Part shown: in pieces, positions 9,004 through 17,666 of the stretch
Position numbering within the stretch: position 1 is the first letter of the stretch
Layout of the letters: each line of letters opens with the position of its first letter
Assembly: GCF_015461835.1 (NCBI RefSeq)
Contig: NZ_JACOPX010000012.1
Span: 69,768-133,767, forward strand
Length of the DNA: 64,000 bases
Source: Pseudomonas neuropathica
GTDB taxonomy: Bacteria; Pseudomonadota; Gammaproteobacteria; Pseudomonadales; Pseudomonadaceae
Direction: 5' to 3'
Notes under the pieces: generated by a model
What the model was told of the DNA's origin: nothing
Database searches by the model: none
What the model saw: only the letters and a program-made list of their open reading frames with translations
Program-made: the position numbers and the translations under genes

Positions 9004-9092
9004 TGTGGGAGCGAGCTTGCTCGCGAAAGCGCAGTGTCAGACGACGTAGAGTTGACTGATACTCCCTCTTCGCGAGCAAGCTCGCTCCCACA
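9004..9092. repeat. REP doublet, class GGGAGCGAGCTTGCTCGCG
   Basis: TGTGGGAGCGAGCTTGCTCG and its reverse complement enclose about 40 bases between sbp and cysT. Each arm contains the hairpin GCGAGCTTGCTCGC. The same class recurs at 28438, 53352 and 63413. Confidence 0.92.
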
Positions 9093-9132
9093 TTGGTGCG
9101 TTCAGCGGAATGCTTTTTAACCAAGGACTTTT

Positions 9133-9951
9133 ATGTCGCGTCGTATCTCCCCCGTCATACCCGGCTTCGGGCTGACGCTGGGTTACACCTTGGTGTACCT
9201 CAGCCTGATTGTGCTTATCCCGCTGGCGGCGATGTTCGTCCACGCCGCCCAACTCACCTGGGATCAGTTCTGGACGATCATCTCCGCACCGCGCGTGCTG
9301 GCCGCCCTGAAGCTGAGCTTCGGCACCGCGCTGTGTGCCGCGATCATCAACGGCATCATCGGTACGTTGCTGGCGTGGGTGCTGGTGCGCTACACCTTCC
9401 CGGGGCGCAAGGTGATCGACGCGATGATCGATCTGCCGTTCGCCCTGCCGACTGCCGTGGCCGGTATTGCGTTGACCGCGCTGTACGCGCCGGCCGGTCT
9501 GGTCGGGCAATTCGCCGCTGACCTCGGTTTCAAAATCGCTTACACCCCACTCGGTATCACTTTGGCGCTGACCTTCGTCACCCTGCCGTTCGTGGTGCGC
9601 ACGGTGCAGCCGGTGCTGGCTGATATTCCCCGCGAAGTCGAAGAAGCCGCCGCGTGCCTAGGTGCGAAGCCATGGCAGGTATTCCGCCACATTCTTGTAC
9701 CGGCATTGTTGCCCGCCTGGCTGACCGGTTTTGCCCTGGCGTTTGCCCGTGGTGTCGGCGAGTACGGTTCGGTGATTTTCATTGCCGGCAACATGCCGAT
9801 GAAAACCGAAATCCTGCCGCTGCTGATCATGGTCAAACTCGACCAATACGATTACACCGGCGCTACCGCCATCGGAGTTTTGATGCTGGTGGTTTCCTTC
9901 GTTCTGTTGCTGCTGATCAACTTGCTGCAGCGGCGCATCGAAACCCCATAA
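9133..9951 (+). CDS. cysT: Sulfate/thiosulfate ABC permease CysT (CysU)
   Basis: This 272-residue inner-membrane permease starts MSRRISPVIPGFGLTLGYTL and has about six transmembrane helices. The EAA-type coupling loop reads EVEEAACLGAKPWQVFRHI, and the GVGEYGSVIFIAGN stretch near the end is diagnostic of CysT. It pairs with CysW 13 bases downstream to form the channel for sulfate brought by Sbp. AAGGACT precedes the start. The sbp-cysT-cysW-cysA order is the standard Pseudomonas sulfate operon. Confidence 0.96.
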   Translation: MSRRISPVIPGFGLTLGYTLVYLSLIVLIPLAAMFVHAAQLTWDQFWTIISAPRVLAALKLSFGTALCAAIINGIIGTLLAWVLVRYTFPGRKVIDAMIDLPFALPTAVAGIALTALYAPAGLVGQFAADLGFKIAYTPLGITLALTFVTLPFVVRTVQPVLADIPREVEEAAACLGAKPWQVFRHILVPALLPAWLTGFALAFARGVGEYGSVIFIAGNMPMKTEILPLLIMVKLDQYDYTGATAIGVLMLVVSFVLLLLINLLQRRIETP

Positions 9952-9964
9952 GGAGGCGCGAACC

Positions 9965-10837
9965 ATGTCCCAATCGTCTATTGCGGCCGCCTCTTCGGCC
10001 AATGCGGCACGCCGTGGCAGCGCCACTTCGCGCAGGGTCCTGATCGGCCTCGGCTGGCTGGTTTTTTTCCTGTTTCTGCTGCTGCCGTTGTTCATCGTGG
10101 TATCGCAGGGCTTGAAGAACGGTCTCGGCGCGTTCTTTACCGCGATCTTTGAACCGGATGCCCTGTCGGCATTGAAACTCACCGTGTTCGCCGTGCTGAT
10201 TTCGGTGCCGTTGAACCTGGTGTTCGGCGTCAGCGCCGCGTGGTGCGTGAGTAAATACTCGTTCCGCGGCAAGAGCATGCTGGTGACCCTGATTGACTTG
10301 CCGTTCTCGGTGTCGCCGGTGATCGCCGGTCTGGTCTACGTGCTGATGTTCGGCGCGCAGGGCCTGTTCGGGCCGTGGCTGCAGGATCACGACATTCAGA
10401 TCGTTTTCGCCTTGCCGGGCATCGTGCTGGCGACGATTTTCGTCACCGTGCCGTTTGTGGCCCGCGAGCTGATCCCGCTGATGCAGGAACAAGGCACGCA
10501 GGAAGAGGAGGCCGCGCGTCTGCTCGGCGCCAACGGCTGGCAGATGTTCTGGCATGTCACTGTGCCGAACATCAAGTGGGGCCTGATCTATGGCGTGGTG
10601 CTGTGTACCGCGCGGGCCATGGGTGAATTCGGTGCGGTGTCGGTGGTCTCCGGGCACATTCGCGGGGTGACCAACACCTTGCCGCTGCACGTCGAGATCC
10701 TCTACAACGAATACAACCACGTGGCCGCGTTCGCCGTGGCGAGCCTGTTGCTGATCCTGGCGCTCTTCATCCTGCTGCTCAAGCAGTGGAGCGAAAACCG
10801 TATCAACCGCCTGCGCGCCAGCGCCGCGGAGGAATAA
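9965..10837 (+). CDS. cysW: Sulfate/thiosulfate ABC permease CysW
   Basis: The 290-residue second permease has a short polar N-terminus followed by about six membrane helices. QEEEAARLLGANGWQMFWHV is the cytoplasmic coupling loop that contacts CysA, and ARAMGEFGAVSVVSGHIRG is characteristic of CysW. It has a strong ribosome site (AAGGAGGCG) and lies three bases from cysA, so the two are probably translated together. Confidence 0.96.
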   Translation: MSQSSIAAASSANAARRGSATSRRVLIGLGWLVFFLFLLLPLFIVVSQGLKNGLGAFFTAIFEPDALSALKLTVFAVLISVPLNLVFGVSAAWCVSKYSFRGKSMLVTLIDLPFSVSPVIAGLVYVLMFGAQGLFGPWLQDHDIQIVFALPGIVLATIFVTVPFVARELIPLMQEQGTQEEEAARLLGANGWQMFWHVTVPNIKWGLIYGVVLCTARAMGEFGAVSVVSGHIRGVTNTLPLHVEILYNEYNHVAAFAVASLLLILALFILLLKQWSENRINRLRASAAEE

Positions 10838-10840
10838 TTC

Positions 10841-11830
10841 ATGTCGATCGAAGTGCGTAACGTCAGCAAGAATTTCAATGCGTTCAAGGCGCTGGACAAC
10901 ATCAGCCTGGATATCCACAGCGGTGAGCTGGTCGCGCTGCTCGGCCCCTCGGGCTGCGGCAAGACCACCCTGCTGCGGATTATCGCCGGCCTGGAGACCC
11001 CGGATAACGGCAACATCGTCTTCCACGGTGAAGACGTCTCCGGCCACGACGTGCGTGATCGCAACGTCGGTTTCGTGTTCCAGCATTACGCCTTGTTCCG
11101 GCACATGACCGTGTTCGACAACGTCGCATTCGGCCTGCGCATGAAACCGAAAAACCAGCGCCCGAGCGAAAGCCAGATCGCGACCAAGGTGCATGAACTG
11201 CTGAACATGGTGCAACTGGACTGGCTGTCGGACCGTTACCCGGAGCAGTTGTCCGGCGGTCAGCGTCAGCGCATCGCGTTGGCCCGTGCCTTGGCGGTCG
11301 AGCCGAAAGTGCTGCTGCTGGATGAGCCGTTCGGCGCCCTCGATGCCAAGGTGCGTAAAGAGCTGCGCCGCTGGCTGGCGCGTCTGCACGAAGATATCAA
11401 CCTGACCTCGGTGTTCGTGACCCACGACCAGGAAGAAGCGATGGAAGTCGCCGACCGCATCGTGGTGATGAACAAGGGGGTGATCGAGCAGATCGGCTCA
11501 CCGGGCGACGTCTACGAAAACCCGGCCAGCGATTTCGTTTATCACTTCCTCGGCGATTCGAACCGCTTGCTGCTGAGCGACGACAACCACGTGCTGTTCC
11601 GCCCGCATGAGGTGTCGTTGTCCAGGCACGAGCTGGAAGACCACCATGCTGCTGAAGTACGCGATATCCGCCCGTTGGGCGCGACCACGCGGGTGACGCT
11701 GAAGGTGGAAGGGCAAACGGATCTGATCGAGGCCGAAGTGGTGAAAGATCACGACAGCCTGATCGGCTTGGCCAAGGGTGAGACGTTGTTCTTCAAGCCG
11801 AAGGTCTGGCAGAAAGTCGCAAGCCTCTAA
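10841..11830 (+). CDS. cysA: Sulfate/thiosulfate ABC transporter ATPase CysA
   Basis: This 329-residue ATPase powers sulfate import. Walker A is GPSGCGKTT near residue 34, the ABC signature is LSGGQRQR, Walker B is VLLLDEPFGALD, and the switch histidine lies in FVTHDQEEA. The C-terminal 90 residues form the TOBE-like regulatory extension (FRPHEVSL onward) usual for CysA. GAGGAAT precedes the ATG. A long symmetric REP hairpin follows the stop by a few bases. Confidence 0.96.
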   Translation: MSIEVRNVSKNFNAFKALDNISLDIHSGELVALLGPSGCGKTTLLRIIAGLETPDNGNIVFHGEDVSGHDVRDRNVGFVFQHYALFRHMTVFDNVAFGLRMKPKNQRPSESQIATKVHELLNMVQLDWLSDRYPEQLSGGQRQRIALARALAVEPKVLLLDEPFGALDAKVRKELRRWLARLHEDINLTSVFVTHDQEEAMEVADRIVVMNKGVIEQIGSPGDVYENPASDFVYHFLGDSNRLLLSDDNHVLFRPHEVSLSRHELEDHHAAEVRDIRPLGATTRVTLKVEGQTDLIEAEVVKDHDSLIGLAKGETLFFKPKVWQKVASL

Positions 11831-11835
11831 GATCA

Positions 11836-11935
11836 AAAGATCGCAGCCTGCGGCAGCTCCTACAGGGGTTTCGGTTGGTCACACATTTGTGATCGACCAA
11901 ACCCACTGTAGGAGCTGCCGCAGGCTGCGATCTTT
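11836..11935. repeat. Long symmetric REP doublet after cysA
   Basis: Arms AAAGATCGCAGCCTGCGGCA and TGCCGCAGGCTGCGATCTTT are perfect inverses and continue through GCTCCTACA/TGTAGGAGC. A second dyad (TTGGTC/GACCAA) lies in the centre. It sits between the convergent cysA and Mpo1-like genes and may protect or end both transcripts. Confidence 0.92.
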
Positions 11936-11943
11936 CAAGCGGC

Positions 11944-12471
11944 CTAAGCCGCCGCTTTGCCGTTCGGATTGACCCGCACTACCCCCGCCCGCGCCTCGAT
12001 CTGCTCTTTCAATTCATGCCGCATCCCGAGCATGAACGCCACCTCGGCCACGACAAACAACGGCCCGACAATCAGCCCCGAGACATCATCGACAAACGCC
12101 GGTTTGCGCCCTTCATAGTGATGCCCGACAAACTGGATCACCCAGCCGACCACAAACATCGCTAACCCGCTGCTCAGCCAGACCATCGTGCTCTGCTGTG
12201 CCAATACATGCCCGGCCCAGACCGACAAGCCCATCAGCACGGTCATTAACACGCCAAGTTTCACCTCAAGTCGAAGGTAAAACCACGCCGAGGCCAGCGC
12301 CACGACAACGGCTGGAGATATCCACAAGCCGCCCAGCGACCATTCCGGGCGTGACAACAAAACTGCCACGGCCACCACAATCAGCGGAATGCCGATAAAG
12401 TGGCTGGCGATATTGCGCGGATCACGGTGGTAGGCGGCGTATTGACTGAGATGGTCGACGAGGCTTTTCAT
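11944..12471 (-). CDS. Mpo1/YGL010w-like (DUF962) membrane protein
   Basis: The 175-residue protein carries the family features: HLSQYAAYHRDPRNIASHFIG with conserved histidines at the N-terminus, about four membrane helices, and VIQFVGHHYEGRKPAF in the second half. Yeast Mpo1 is an iron-dependent dioxygenase acting on 2-hydroxy fatty acids. The bacterial members have not been assigned a substrate as far as I know. The ATG at 12471 follows GGAGGAAC, a clear ribosome site, and overrides longer in-frame starts. It is divergent from the Crp/Fnr-type regulator. Confidence 0.85.
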   Translation of the reverse strand: MKSLVDHLSQYAAYHRDPRNIASHFIGIPLIVVAVAVLLSRPEWSLGGLWISPAVVVALASAWFYLRLEVKLGVLMTVLMGLSVWAGHVLAQQSTMVWLSSGLAMFVVGWVIQFVGHHYEGRKPAFVDDVSGLIVGPLFVVAEVAFMLGMRHELKEQIEARAGVVRVNPNGKAAA

Positions 12472-12555
12472 TGTTGTTCCTCCGGTAGGGTTCATCGCAT
12501 CATCCCTCGGGATCAGGGTTCGCTCTGTCAGGCAGGCGACAATCCAGGAGTGTTT

Positions 12556-13233
12556 ATGCAAATACGTTCACGGTTGATGAGCGGCCAATGGTTCAGTCAT
12601 CTGCCGGCATCCTTTCAGGATAGTCTGCTGGCGGCTGCGCGAGAGCGACGGCTAACGGCGGGGCAGCGCTTGTTCCAGCGCGGCGATGCGCCGTGCGGCT
12701 TGTACGCGGTGCTCGATGGCGCTGTGCGTATAGGCGCGGTGAGCGAGCAGGGCAAAGAGGCGTTGTTGAGTCTGGTCGAGGCGCCGCACTGGTTCGGCGA
12801 AATCTGCCTGTTCGATGGTCAGCCGCGCACCCATGACGCCTATGCAGTCGGGCCGTGCACCTTGCTCAATATTCCTCAGGCGACGTTGCTCAAACTGCTC
12901 GACGAACACCCGGTGTACTGGCGGCATCTGGCGCTGCTGATGAGCCATAAACTGCGCCTGACCTTTATCAATCTCGAACAACTGAGCCTGCTGCCAGCCC
13001 CGGCACGCTTGGCCCATCGCTTGCTGATGATTGCTGAAGGCTACGGCGAACTCGATGCGCCACGCCGAGTGCTGCAACTGCCGCAGGAGCAGTTGGCATC
13101 GATGCTGTCGCTGTCGCGGCAGACCACCAACCAGATCCTCAAGGATTTCCAGGGGCAGGGGATTATCGGACTCGGGTATGGAGAGATCGAAATCCTTGAT
13201 GCCATGCGATTGCGCGCTCTCGCCACGATCTAG
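12556..13233 (+). CDS. Crp/Fnr-family transcription regulator
   Basis: The 225-residue protein has an N-terminal cyclic-nucleotide-type beta-roll (about residues 25-130; GLYAVLDGAVRIGA and GEICLFDGQPRTHDAYA), a long dimer helix, and a C-terminal winged helix with LASMLSLSRQTTNQILKDF as the recognition segment. No N-terminal cysteine cluster is present, so it is not an Fnr-type iron-sulfur sensor. The effector is unknown. CCAGGAG precedes the ATG at 12556. It is divergent from the Mpo1-like gene, 84 bp away, and could regulate it. Confidence 0.87.
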   Translation: MQIRSRLMSGQWFSHLPASFQDSLLAAARERRLTAGQRLFQRGDAPCGLYAVLDGAVRIGAVSEQGKEALLSLVEAPHWFGEICLFDGQPRTHDAYAVGPCTLLNIPQATLLKLLDEHPVYWRHLALLMSHKLRLTFINLEQLSLLPAPARLAHRLLMIAEGYGELDAPRRVLQLPQEQLASMLSLSRQTTNQILKDFQGQGIIGLGYGEIEILDAMRLRALATI

Positions 13234-13251
13234 GATCCAACGCCGAACCAT

Positions 13252-13340
13252 TGTAGGAGTGAGCCTGCTCGCGATAGCGGTCTGTCAGTCAAAGATTGAT
13301 CAACTGACAGATTGCTATCGCGAGCAGGCTCACTCCTACA
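13252..13340. repeat. REP doublet, AGGAGTGAGCCTGCTCGCG class
   Basis: An 89-bp palindromic pair with arms TGTAGGAGTGAGCCTGCTCG and inverse, between the convergent Crp/Fnr and hydroxyisourate hydrolase genes. Its length and layout match the copy at 2890. Confidence 0.92.
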
Positions 13341-13357
13341 GGGGGTTTGCGTGGGGA

Positions 13358-13768
13358 TCAGGAACCGCGATAGGTCGAGAAACCGTACGGGCTGAGCAGC
13401 AGCGGAATGTGGTAATGCTGATCGGTCTGCTTCACTTCGAAGATCACCGGAATCTCCGGGAAGAACGTGTCGTGCTTGACCTTCTTGAAGTACTCGCCGG
13501 TCTTGAACACCACCCGGTATTCACCTGCTTCAAAAGGCTGTTTGGCCGGGAACAGTTCGGCAATTCGCCCTTGTTCATTGGTCGTGCCTTGAGCCAGTGG
13601 CTGCCAGTTCTGGCCGACGTGTTTCTCCAGCGTCACGTTGATGCCTGGCGAAGGCAGGCCGTTTTCCAGATTGAGCACGTGCACGCTCAGAGGATTGCCG
13701 GCAGCCAGAGCCAGACTGGAAAAAGCGCTCAGGCCGAGCGCGGCGAAGGTCATGCGCAAAGTGCTCAT
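13358..13768 (-). CDS. hiuH: Periplasmic 5-hydroxyisourate hydrolase (transthyretin-like)
   Basis: This 136-residue protein has a signal peptide (MSTLRMTFAALGLSAFSSLALA) and then the transthyretin-related fold. LSVHVLNLENGLPSPGINV is the first strand pair, HYHIPLLLSPYGFSTYRGS is the C-terminal family signature, and the YRGS end is diagnostic. It hydrolyses 5-hydroxyisourate to OHCU, the step after urate oxidation. No other purine gene is nearby. Instead it shares a promoter region with an HprRS/CusRS-type system, and E. coli hiuH is controlled by HprRS. The gene follows the HbpS-like gene by 12 bases, so the two are likely co-transcribed. Confidence 0.9.
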   Translation of the reverse strand: MSTLRMTFAALGLSAFSSLALAAGNPLSVHVLNLENGLPSPGINVTLEKHVGQNWQPLAQGTTNEQGRIAELFPAKQPFEAGEYRVVFKTGEYFKKVKHDTFFPEIPVIFEVKQTDQHYHIPLLLSPYGFSTYRGS

Positions 13769-13780
13769 GGATGCATCTCC

Positions 13781-14266
13781 TTATTGGGAACGGGTAGTGG
13801 CCAGACCGGTTTTCTCGGCAGCCTTGATCGCACAGTTTTCGTCTTGCTCGCCGCCGCCGGAACCGGCCACGCCCATGGCGCCCACCAGTTCAGATCCGAG
13901 GAACAGCGGAATCCCGCCGCCAAGCAGGAGCAATTCGTCGAGGGTGTTGAGGTTGGCGGTCTGCGGATTGCTGCGGGCGCGCTCGGCGAACAATCGTGTG
14001 GCGGTTTTGGTCGACAGCGCGGTGTAGGCCTTGCGTTGGCTGGCGGCGGTGTTGTGCGGACCGACGCCGTCGCCGCGCAGGGTCACCAACAGATTGCCGC
14101 CCCGATCGAGCACCGACACCGTGCCGGTGCAGTTGGCCATTGCGCTGTCGGCGAGCAGACGTGCGGTTTTCAGGTCGAGATCAGCGTGACGCGGCAGCTC
14201 AGGACTGGCGGCAGCGGCGCCACTGAGGCCGATCATCAGGCTGGCTACAAAGTATTTGACGGTCAT
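13781..14266 (-). CDS. Periplasmic GlcG/HbpS-like protein
   Basis: The 161-residue protein starts with a signal peptide (MTVKYFVASLMIGLSGAAAA) and then a GlcG/HbpS domain (former DUF336). Conserved parts are VSVLDRGGNLLVTLRGDG, AASQRKAYTALS and LLLGGGIPLFLGSELVGAMGVAGSGG. HbpS of Streptomyces binds haem and senses redox stress, but most family members have no proven role. It is the first gene of a two-gene unit with hiuH and reads away from the two-component genes. The pairing suggests an oxidative or copper stress response in the periplasm. This role is inferred. Confidence 0.82.
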   Translation of the reverse strand: MTVKYFVASLMIGLSGAAAASPELPRHADLDLKTARLLADSAMANCTGTVSVLDRGGNLLVTLRGDGVGPHNTAASQRKAYTALSTKTATRLFAERARSNPQTANLNTLDELLLLGGGIPLFLGSELVGAMGVAGSGGGEQDENCAIKAAEKTGLATTRSQ

Positions 14267-14331
14267 GGACAGGCTCCAAAAGCGAAGGTCGCCACCTTAA
14301 TCGCCGGTCTTCGTCAGAACCTCGTCAGTCT

Positions 14332-14349
14332 GATTACAAGTTTGTAATG
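14332..14349. promoter_or_regulatory. HprR/CusR-type operator between hiuH unit and two-component genes
   Basis: ATTACAA-GT-TTGTAAT is a perfect palindrome, and with its flanks reads GATTACAAGTTTGTAATG. It closely resembles the CATTACA...TGTAATG box bound by E. coli HprR and CusR. It lies between the divergent HbpS-like and response regulator genes, 54 bases from the latter, so it can serve both directions. Confidence 0.72.
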
Positions 14350-14402
14350 GGCAACGCCGCCGAAGGCGCCTAGCCTGTGTGCCTGATCAATCGAGGTGTG
14401 CC

Positions 14403-15083
14403 ATGCGTTTGCTGGTCGTAGAAGATGAAGCCAAAACCGCGAATTTCCTCGCCAAGGGCCTGGGCGAGTCGGGTTTTGCCGTGGACGTGGCGCTCAATGG
14501 CCTCGATGGGCGCTACTTTATCGAGCAACAGGAATATGACCTGATCATCCTCGACGTGATGCTCCCCGGCCTCAATGGCTGGCAATTGCTGCAGCTGATC
14601 CGCCAGCGCGGCGCCACGCCGGTGTTGTTCCTGACCGCCAAGGACGCCATTGAAGACCGCGTGCGCGGCCTCGAGCTGGGCGCCGATGATTACCTGCTCA
14701 AGCCCTTCGCCTTCGCCGAACTGCTCGCGCGGGTGCGTACGTTGTTGCGGCGCGGGCCGATGCGCGAAGCCGAGTCGTACACCATCGCCGATCTGGAAAT
14801 CGATGTGTTGCGCCGCCGCGTCAGTCGCGGCGGCCAGCGCATCGCCCTGACCAACAAGGAGTTCGCCTTGTTGCAATTGCTCGCCAGTCGTCAGGGCGAA
14901 GTGCTGTCGCGCACGCTGATCGCCTCGCAGGTGTGGAACCTGAATTTCGACAGCGACACCAACATGGTCGAGGTTGCAGTGCGGCGTTTGCGCGCGAAAG
15001 TCGATGATCCCTACATGCCGAAACTTATCCACACCGTGCGCGGTGTCGGTTATCAATTGGAAGCGCCTGACGATGCGCTCTAG
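14403..15083 (+). CDS. OmpR-family response regulator, HprR/CusR type
   Basis: This 226-residue regulator has a receiver domain with the acidic pair in VVEDEAKT, phospho-acceptor Asp in IILDVMLPG, and lysine in YLLKPFAF. A winged-helix output domain ends VRGVGYQLE. The DSDTNMVEVAVRRLRAKVD segment is typical of the CusR/CopR/HprR branch. GAGGTGTG precedes the ATG at 14403. It overlaps the kinase gene by 11 bases. By position it should bind the palindrome at 14332. Whether the signal is copper, peroxide or hypochlorous acid cannot be told from the sequence. Confidence 0.9.
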   Translation: MRLLVVEDEAKTANFLAKGLGESGFAVDVALNGLDGRYFIEQQEYDLIILDVMLPGLNGWQLLQLIRQRGATPVLFLTAKDAIEDRVRGLELGADDYLLKPFAFAELLARVRTLLRRGPMREAESYTIADLEIDVLRRRVSRGGQRIALTNKEFALLQLLASRQGEVLSRTLIASQVWNLNFDSDTNMVEVAVRRLRAKVDDPYMPKLIHTVRGVGYQLEAPDDAL

Positions 15084-16458
15084 GTCGATCGCCTGGCGTC
15101 TGGCGCTGGCGTTCGCATTGGTCTGCGCTTTGGTGCTGAGCGCGATTGGCGTGTTCCTCTACCGTTCGCTTGCGTCGGAAATCGCCTACCGCGACGACCT
15201 CGCGTTGCTCGGTCGACTGGAGCAAGTGCGCGCCTTGCTCGCTGACAGCGACAGCCTCGATGCCTTGCAGGCGCGGCCACGGCTGTATCAGAACATGCTC
15301 GGCAATCTCGACAGCCTGTTGCTGGTGCGCCGCGCCGATGGCTCCAGTGTGATCGCTATCAACCCGCGGCAACGCGAGTTGCCCGCGCTGAACGCTATCG
15401 CCCGCGAGCAAACACCGCAGCGCTCCGATGTGCTCACGTGGCAAGCACCGGACGGTGCCGAATTGGCGCTGTTGTCCGGCGAAGCGCAAGGGCCGAATGG
15501 CGAGCCACTGACGGTCATCGCCGGCAAAGTGCTGAGCGAGCGCGAGCAGATGCTCGGCAGCTATCGCATGCGCTTGTACCTTTCGGTTGGCCTCGGTGCG
15601 TTGATCGCCTTTGCCTTGGGCTTGCTGTTGCTGCGCCGGGGCCTGCAACCGTTGCGTCAGTTGAGCGAAGCAGTGCGCGGCATCGACCTGCGTAGCCTTG
15701 ATCAACGCCTGCCTGCCAATGGCACGCCGGCAGAATTGCTTGAACCGGTGCAAGCGCTCAACGGCATGCTCGCGCGGCTGGACGACAGCGTGCAGCGCCT
15801 GTCGCAGTTCTCCGCCGATCTCGCCCACGAAATCCGCACGCCGCTGCACACCTTGCTCGCCAGTAACGGGCAGGCGCTGAATCATCCGCGCAGCACCGAG
15901 GAATATCAGGAAGTTCTCGCCTCGAACATGGAAGAGTTCGAACGGCTCAAGCGCATGGCGGAAAACCTGATGTTCCTTGCCCGCGCCGAGCAGGCCGAGC
16001 GCGCGCTCAATCTGCAAATCCTGGATTTGCATAGTGTTGGCAGTGAACTGTGTGATTACTTTGAAGCCTTGGCCGATGATCGTGACCTGCGCTTGGACAA
16101 CCAACTGCACGGCAATCTGCTCGCCGATCAGCAACTGCTGCAACGCGCACTTGGCAATCTGCTGGCGAATGCCGTGCGCCACGCCGATCAAGGATCGGTG
16201 ATCAGTCTGCGTCGCCGCGACGAGCCGGGTGAGTGCTGGTTGCAAGTGCACAACCATGGCCCGGCGATTGCGCAGGAACATCTGAGCAAACTGTTCGACC
16301 GCTTCTACCGCGTCGATCCTTCACGGGCAGAACCGGTGGATTCGGGTGGCTTGGGGCTGGCGATTGTGCAGTCGATCATGCAGTTGCATGGTGGGCAGGT
16401 GCGGGTGAACAGTGATGTTGGCGGCACCATTTTTGAGCTGGGCTTTGCGTTGAATTAA
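15073..16458 (+). CDS. Heavy-metal/oxidant type sensor histidine kinase (CusS/HprS-like)
   Basis: The 461-residue kinase has two membrane helices (about residues 10-32 and 160-185) around a periplasmic sensor of some 130 residues, then a HAMP linker. The phosphorylated histidine is in SADLAHEIRTPLHTLL, with an N-box at LGNLLANAVRHAD and a G-box at SGGLGLAIVQSI. The start overlaps the regulator stop, so translation is coupled. It belongs to the CusS/IrlS/HprS group. The periplasmic part lacks an obvious methionine/histidine-rich copper cluster, which mildly favours an oxidant signal. Confidence 0.88.
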   Translation: MRSRSIAWRLALAFALVCALVLSAIGVFLYRSLASEIAYRDDLALLGRLEQVRALLADSDSLDALQARPRLYQNMLGNLDSLLLVRRADGSSVIAINPRQRELPALNAIAREQTPQRSDVLTWQAPDGAELALLSGEAQGPNGEPLTVIAGKVLSEREQMLGSYRMRLYLSVGLGALIAFALGLLLLRRGLQPLRQLSEAVRGIDLRSLDQRLPANGTPAELLEPVQALNGMLARLDDSVQRLSQFSADLAHEIRTPLHTLLASNGQALNHPRSTEEYQEVLASNMEEFERLKRMAENLMFLARAEQAERALNLQILDLHSVGSELCDYFEALADDRDLRLDNQLHGNLLADQQLLQRALGNLLANAVRHADQGSVISLRRRDEPGECWLQVHNHGPAIAQEHLSKLFDRFYRVDPSRAEPVDSGGLGLAIVQSIMQLHGGQVRVNSDVGGTIFELGFALN

Positions 16459-16460
16459 AG

Positions 16461-16538
16461 GGCGCTATCGCGAGCAGGCTCACTCCTACAATTGGAATGC
16501 GTTCCCCCTGTAGGAGTGAGCCTGCTCGCGATGGCGCC
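16461..16538. repeat. REP doublet, AGGAGTGAGCCTGCTCGCG class (short spacer)
   Basis: GGCGCTATCGCGAGCAGG...CTCCTACA and its inverse flank the spacer ATTGGAATGCGTTCCCCC. The spacer is a partial dyad and recurs in other copies (24404, 50636). It lies between the convergent kinase and AraC genes. Confidence 0.92.
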
Positions 16539-16561
16539 AGATCAGACAAACTGATTCTGGA

Positions 16562-17566
16562 TCAGCGCAAGCCATCACGAAACTGCCCCGGCGTCATCCC
16601 GGTCCAGCGCTTGAACGCACGGCTGAAGCTGCTGGTATCAGCAAAGCCCAGCAAATAACTCACCTCACTCAACGAACACTGCGGATCGCGCAGGTGCAGC
16701 AGCGCCAGATTCTCGCGGCTCTCGTTGAGCAGTGTGTCGAAGCGACAACCCTCATCCGCCAGATGCCTTTGCAAACTGCGCAAACTCAGGTGCAAGGCCT
16801 GAGCAATTCGCTCAGCACTCGGCTCACCTTCCGGCAATTGTTCTTCGATGGCATCGCGCACCTTGCGCTCCCAGGTCAGCGGCTGGAGCTGAGCCATGGT
16901 GCGTTTGAGCACCGCTTCATTGTGTTCAGCGAGTTCCGGGTTGGCGTCGTCGAGGTGGCTGTCGAAGTCGGCGAGGGCGAACTCCAGGCGATCCTCGAGG
17001 CAGCCGAAATGTACCGGAGCGCGAAAGACTTTGTGCCATTGGTGCGCATCGCTCGGTTCCGGGCGGCGCAGGTACACGGCCAACGGTGCGTAATCACGGC
17101 CAAGGCGATTACGGCAGGTGCGCACGTAGATCGCGGTGAAGGCGTCTATGGCTTCGAAGGCCGGCGCCGGATTGCCTGACGGAATTTTCAGACGAAATTG
17201 ATAGCGGTCGTCGCTGCGGCTCAGTTCCAGTTCCAGCGCATCGCTGACCACCGGGTGATAGCGCACGATGCGTTCAAACACTTCACGCAAACTGCCGCTG
17301 GCGACCAGCGCATAACCGAGGGCATGGAACGTGGTCGGGCTGACGAACCGCGACACGCGCAAACCAATCGCCGGGTCGCCGCTGACCTGCACGGCGATTT
17401 CCCATAGGCGCGTGGTGCCGGACAGCGGATAGCGCGCGTTGGGGTCGTCCATCAAATTGGGGTCGAGCCCGGCCTGTTGGCACAGGGCAATGCTGTCCAG
17501 CCCCAGCGCATCGAGTTGCTTGCGCAAGGCACGGGTCCAACTGGCGAGGGAGGTCGGTTCCTTCAT
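16562..17566 (-). CDS. AraC-family regulator with arabinose-binding-like N-terminal domain
   Basis: This 334-residue protein has an N-terminal domain of the kind found in Pseudomonas AraC regulators of fatty acid or amine use (LCQQAGLDPNLMDD and FHALGYALVASGSLREVFERIVRYH). The C-terminal AraC HTH pair includes LHLSLRSLQRHLADEGCRFDTLL and CSLSEVSYLLGFADTSSFSRAFKRWTG. It is divergent from the desaturase at 17667, with about 100 bp between them. Control of that gene is the natural hypothesis. No ligand can be assigned. Confidence 0.88.
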   Translation of the reverse strand: MKEPTSLASWTRALRKQLDALGLDSIALCQQAGLDPNLMDDPNARYPLSGTTRLWEIAVQVSGDPAIGLRVSRFVSPTTFHALGYALVASGSLREVFERIVRYHPVVSDALELELSRSDDRYQFRLKIPSGNPAPAFEAIDAFTAIYVRTCRNRLGRDYAPLAVYLRRPEPSDAHQWHKVFRAPVHFGCLEDRLEFALADFDSHLDDANPELAEHNEAVLKRTMAQLQPLTWERKVRDAIEEQLPEGEPSAERIAQALHLSLRSLQRHLADEGCRFDTLLNESRENLALLHLRDPQCSLSEVSYLLGFADTSSFSRAFKRWTGMTPGQFRDGLR

Positions 17567-17666
17567 GCTGATTGGCGCTTCCGGTCAACAGGTTGGCGTT
17601 CTCGGCTACCGCGATTCAAGCCCCGGCGAGGCACGATGCGAACATCATAAACCCGAGGATGGAAGC

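Noticed and set aside
9917..11425. 502-codon minus-strand frame over cysW and cysA
   Set aside because: It is a His/Gln-rich shadow of two clear ABC transporter genes.
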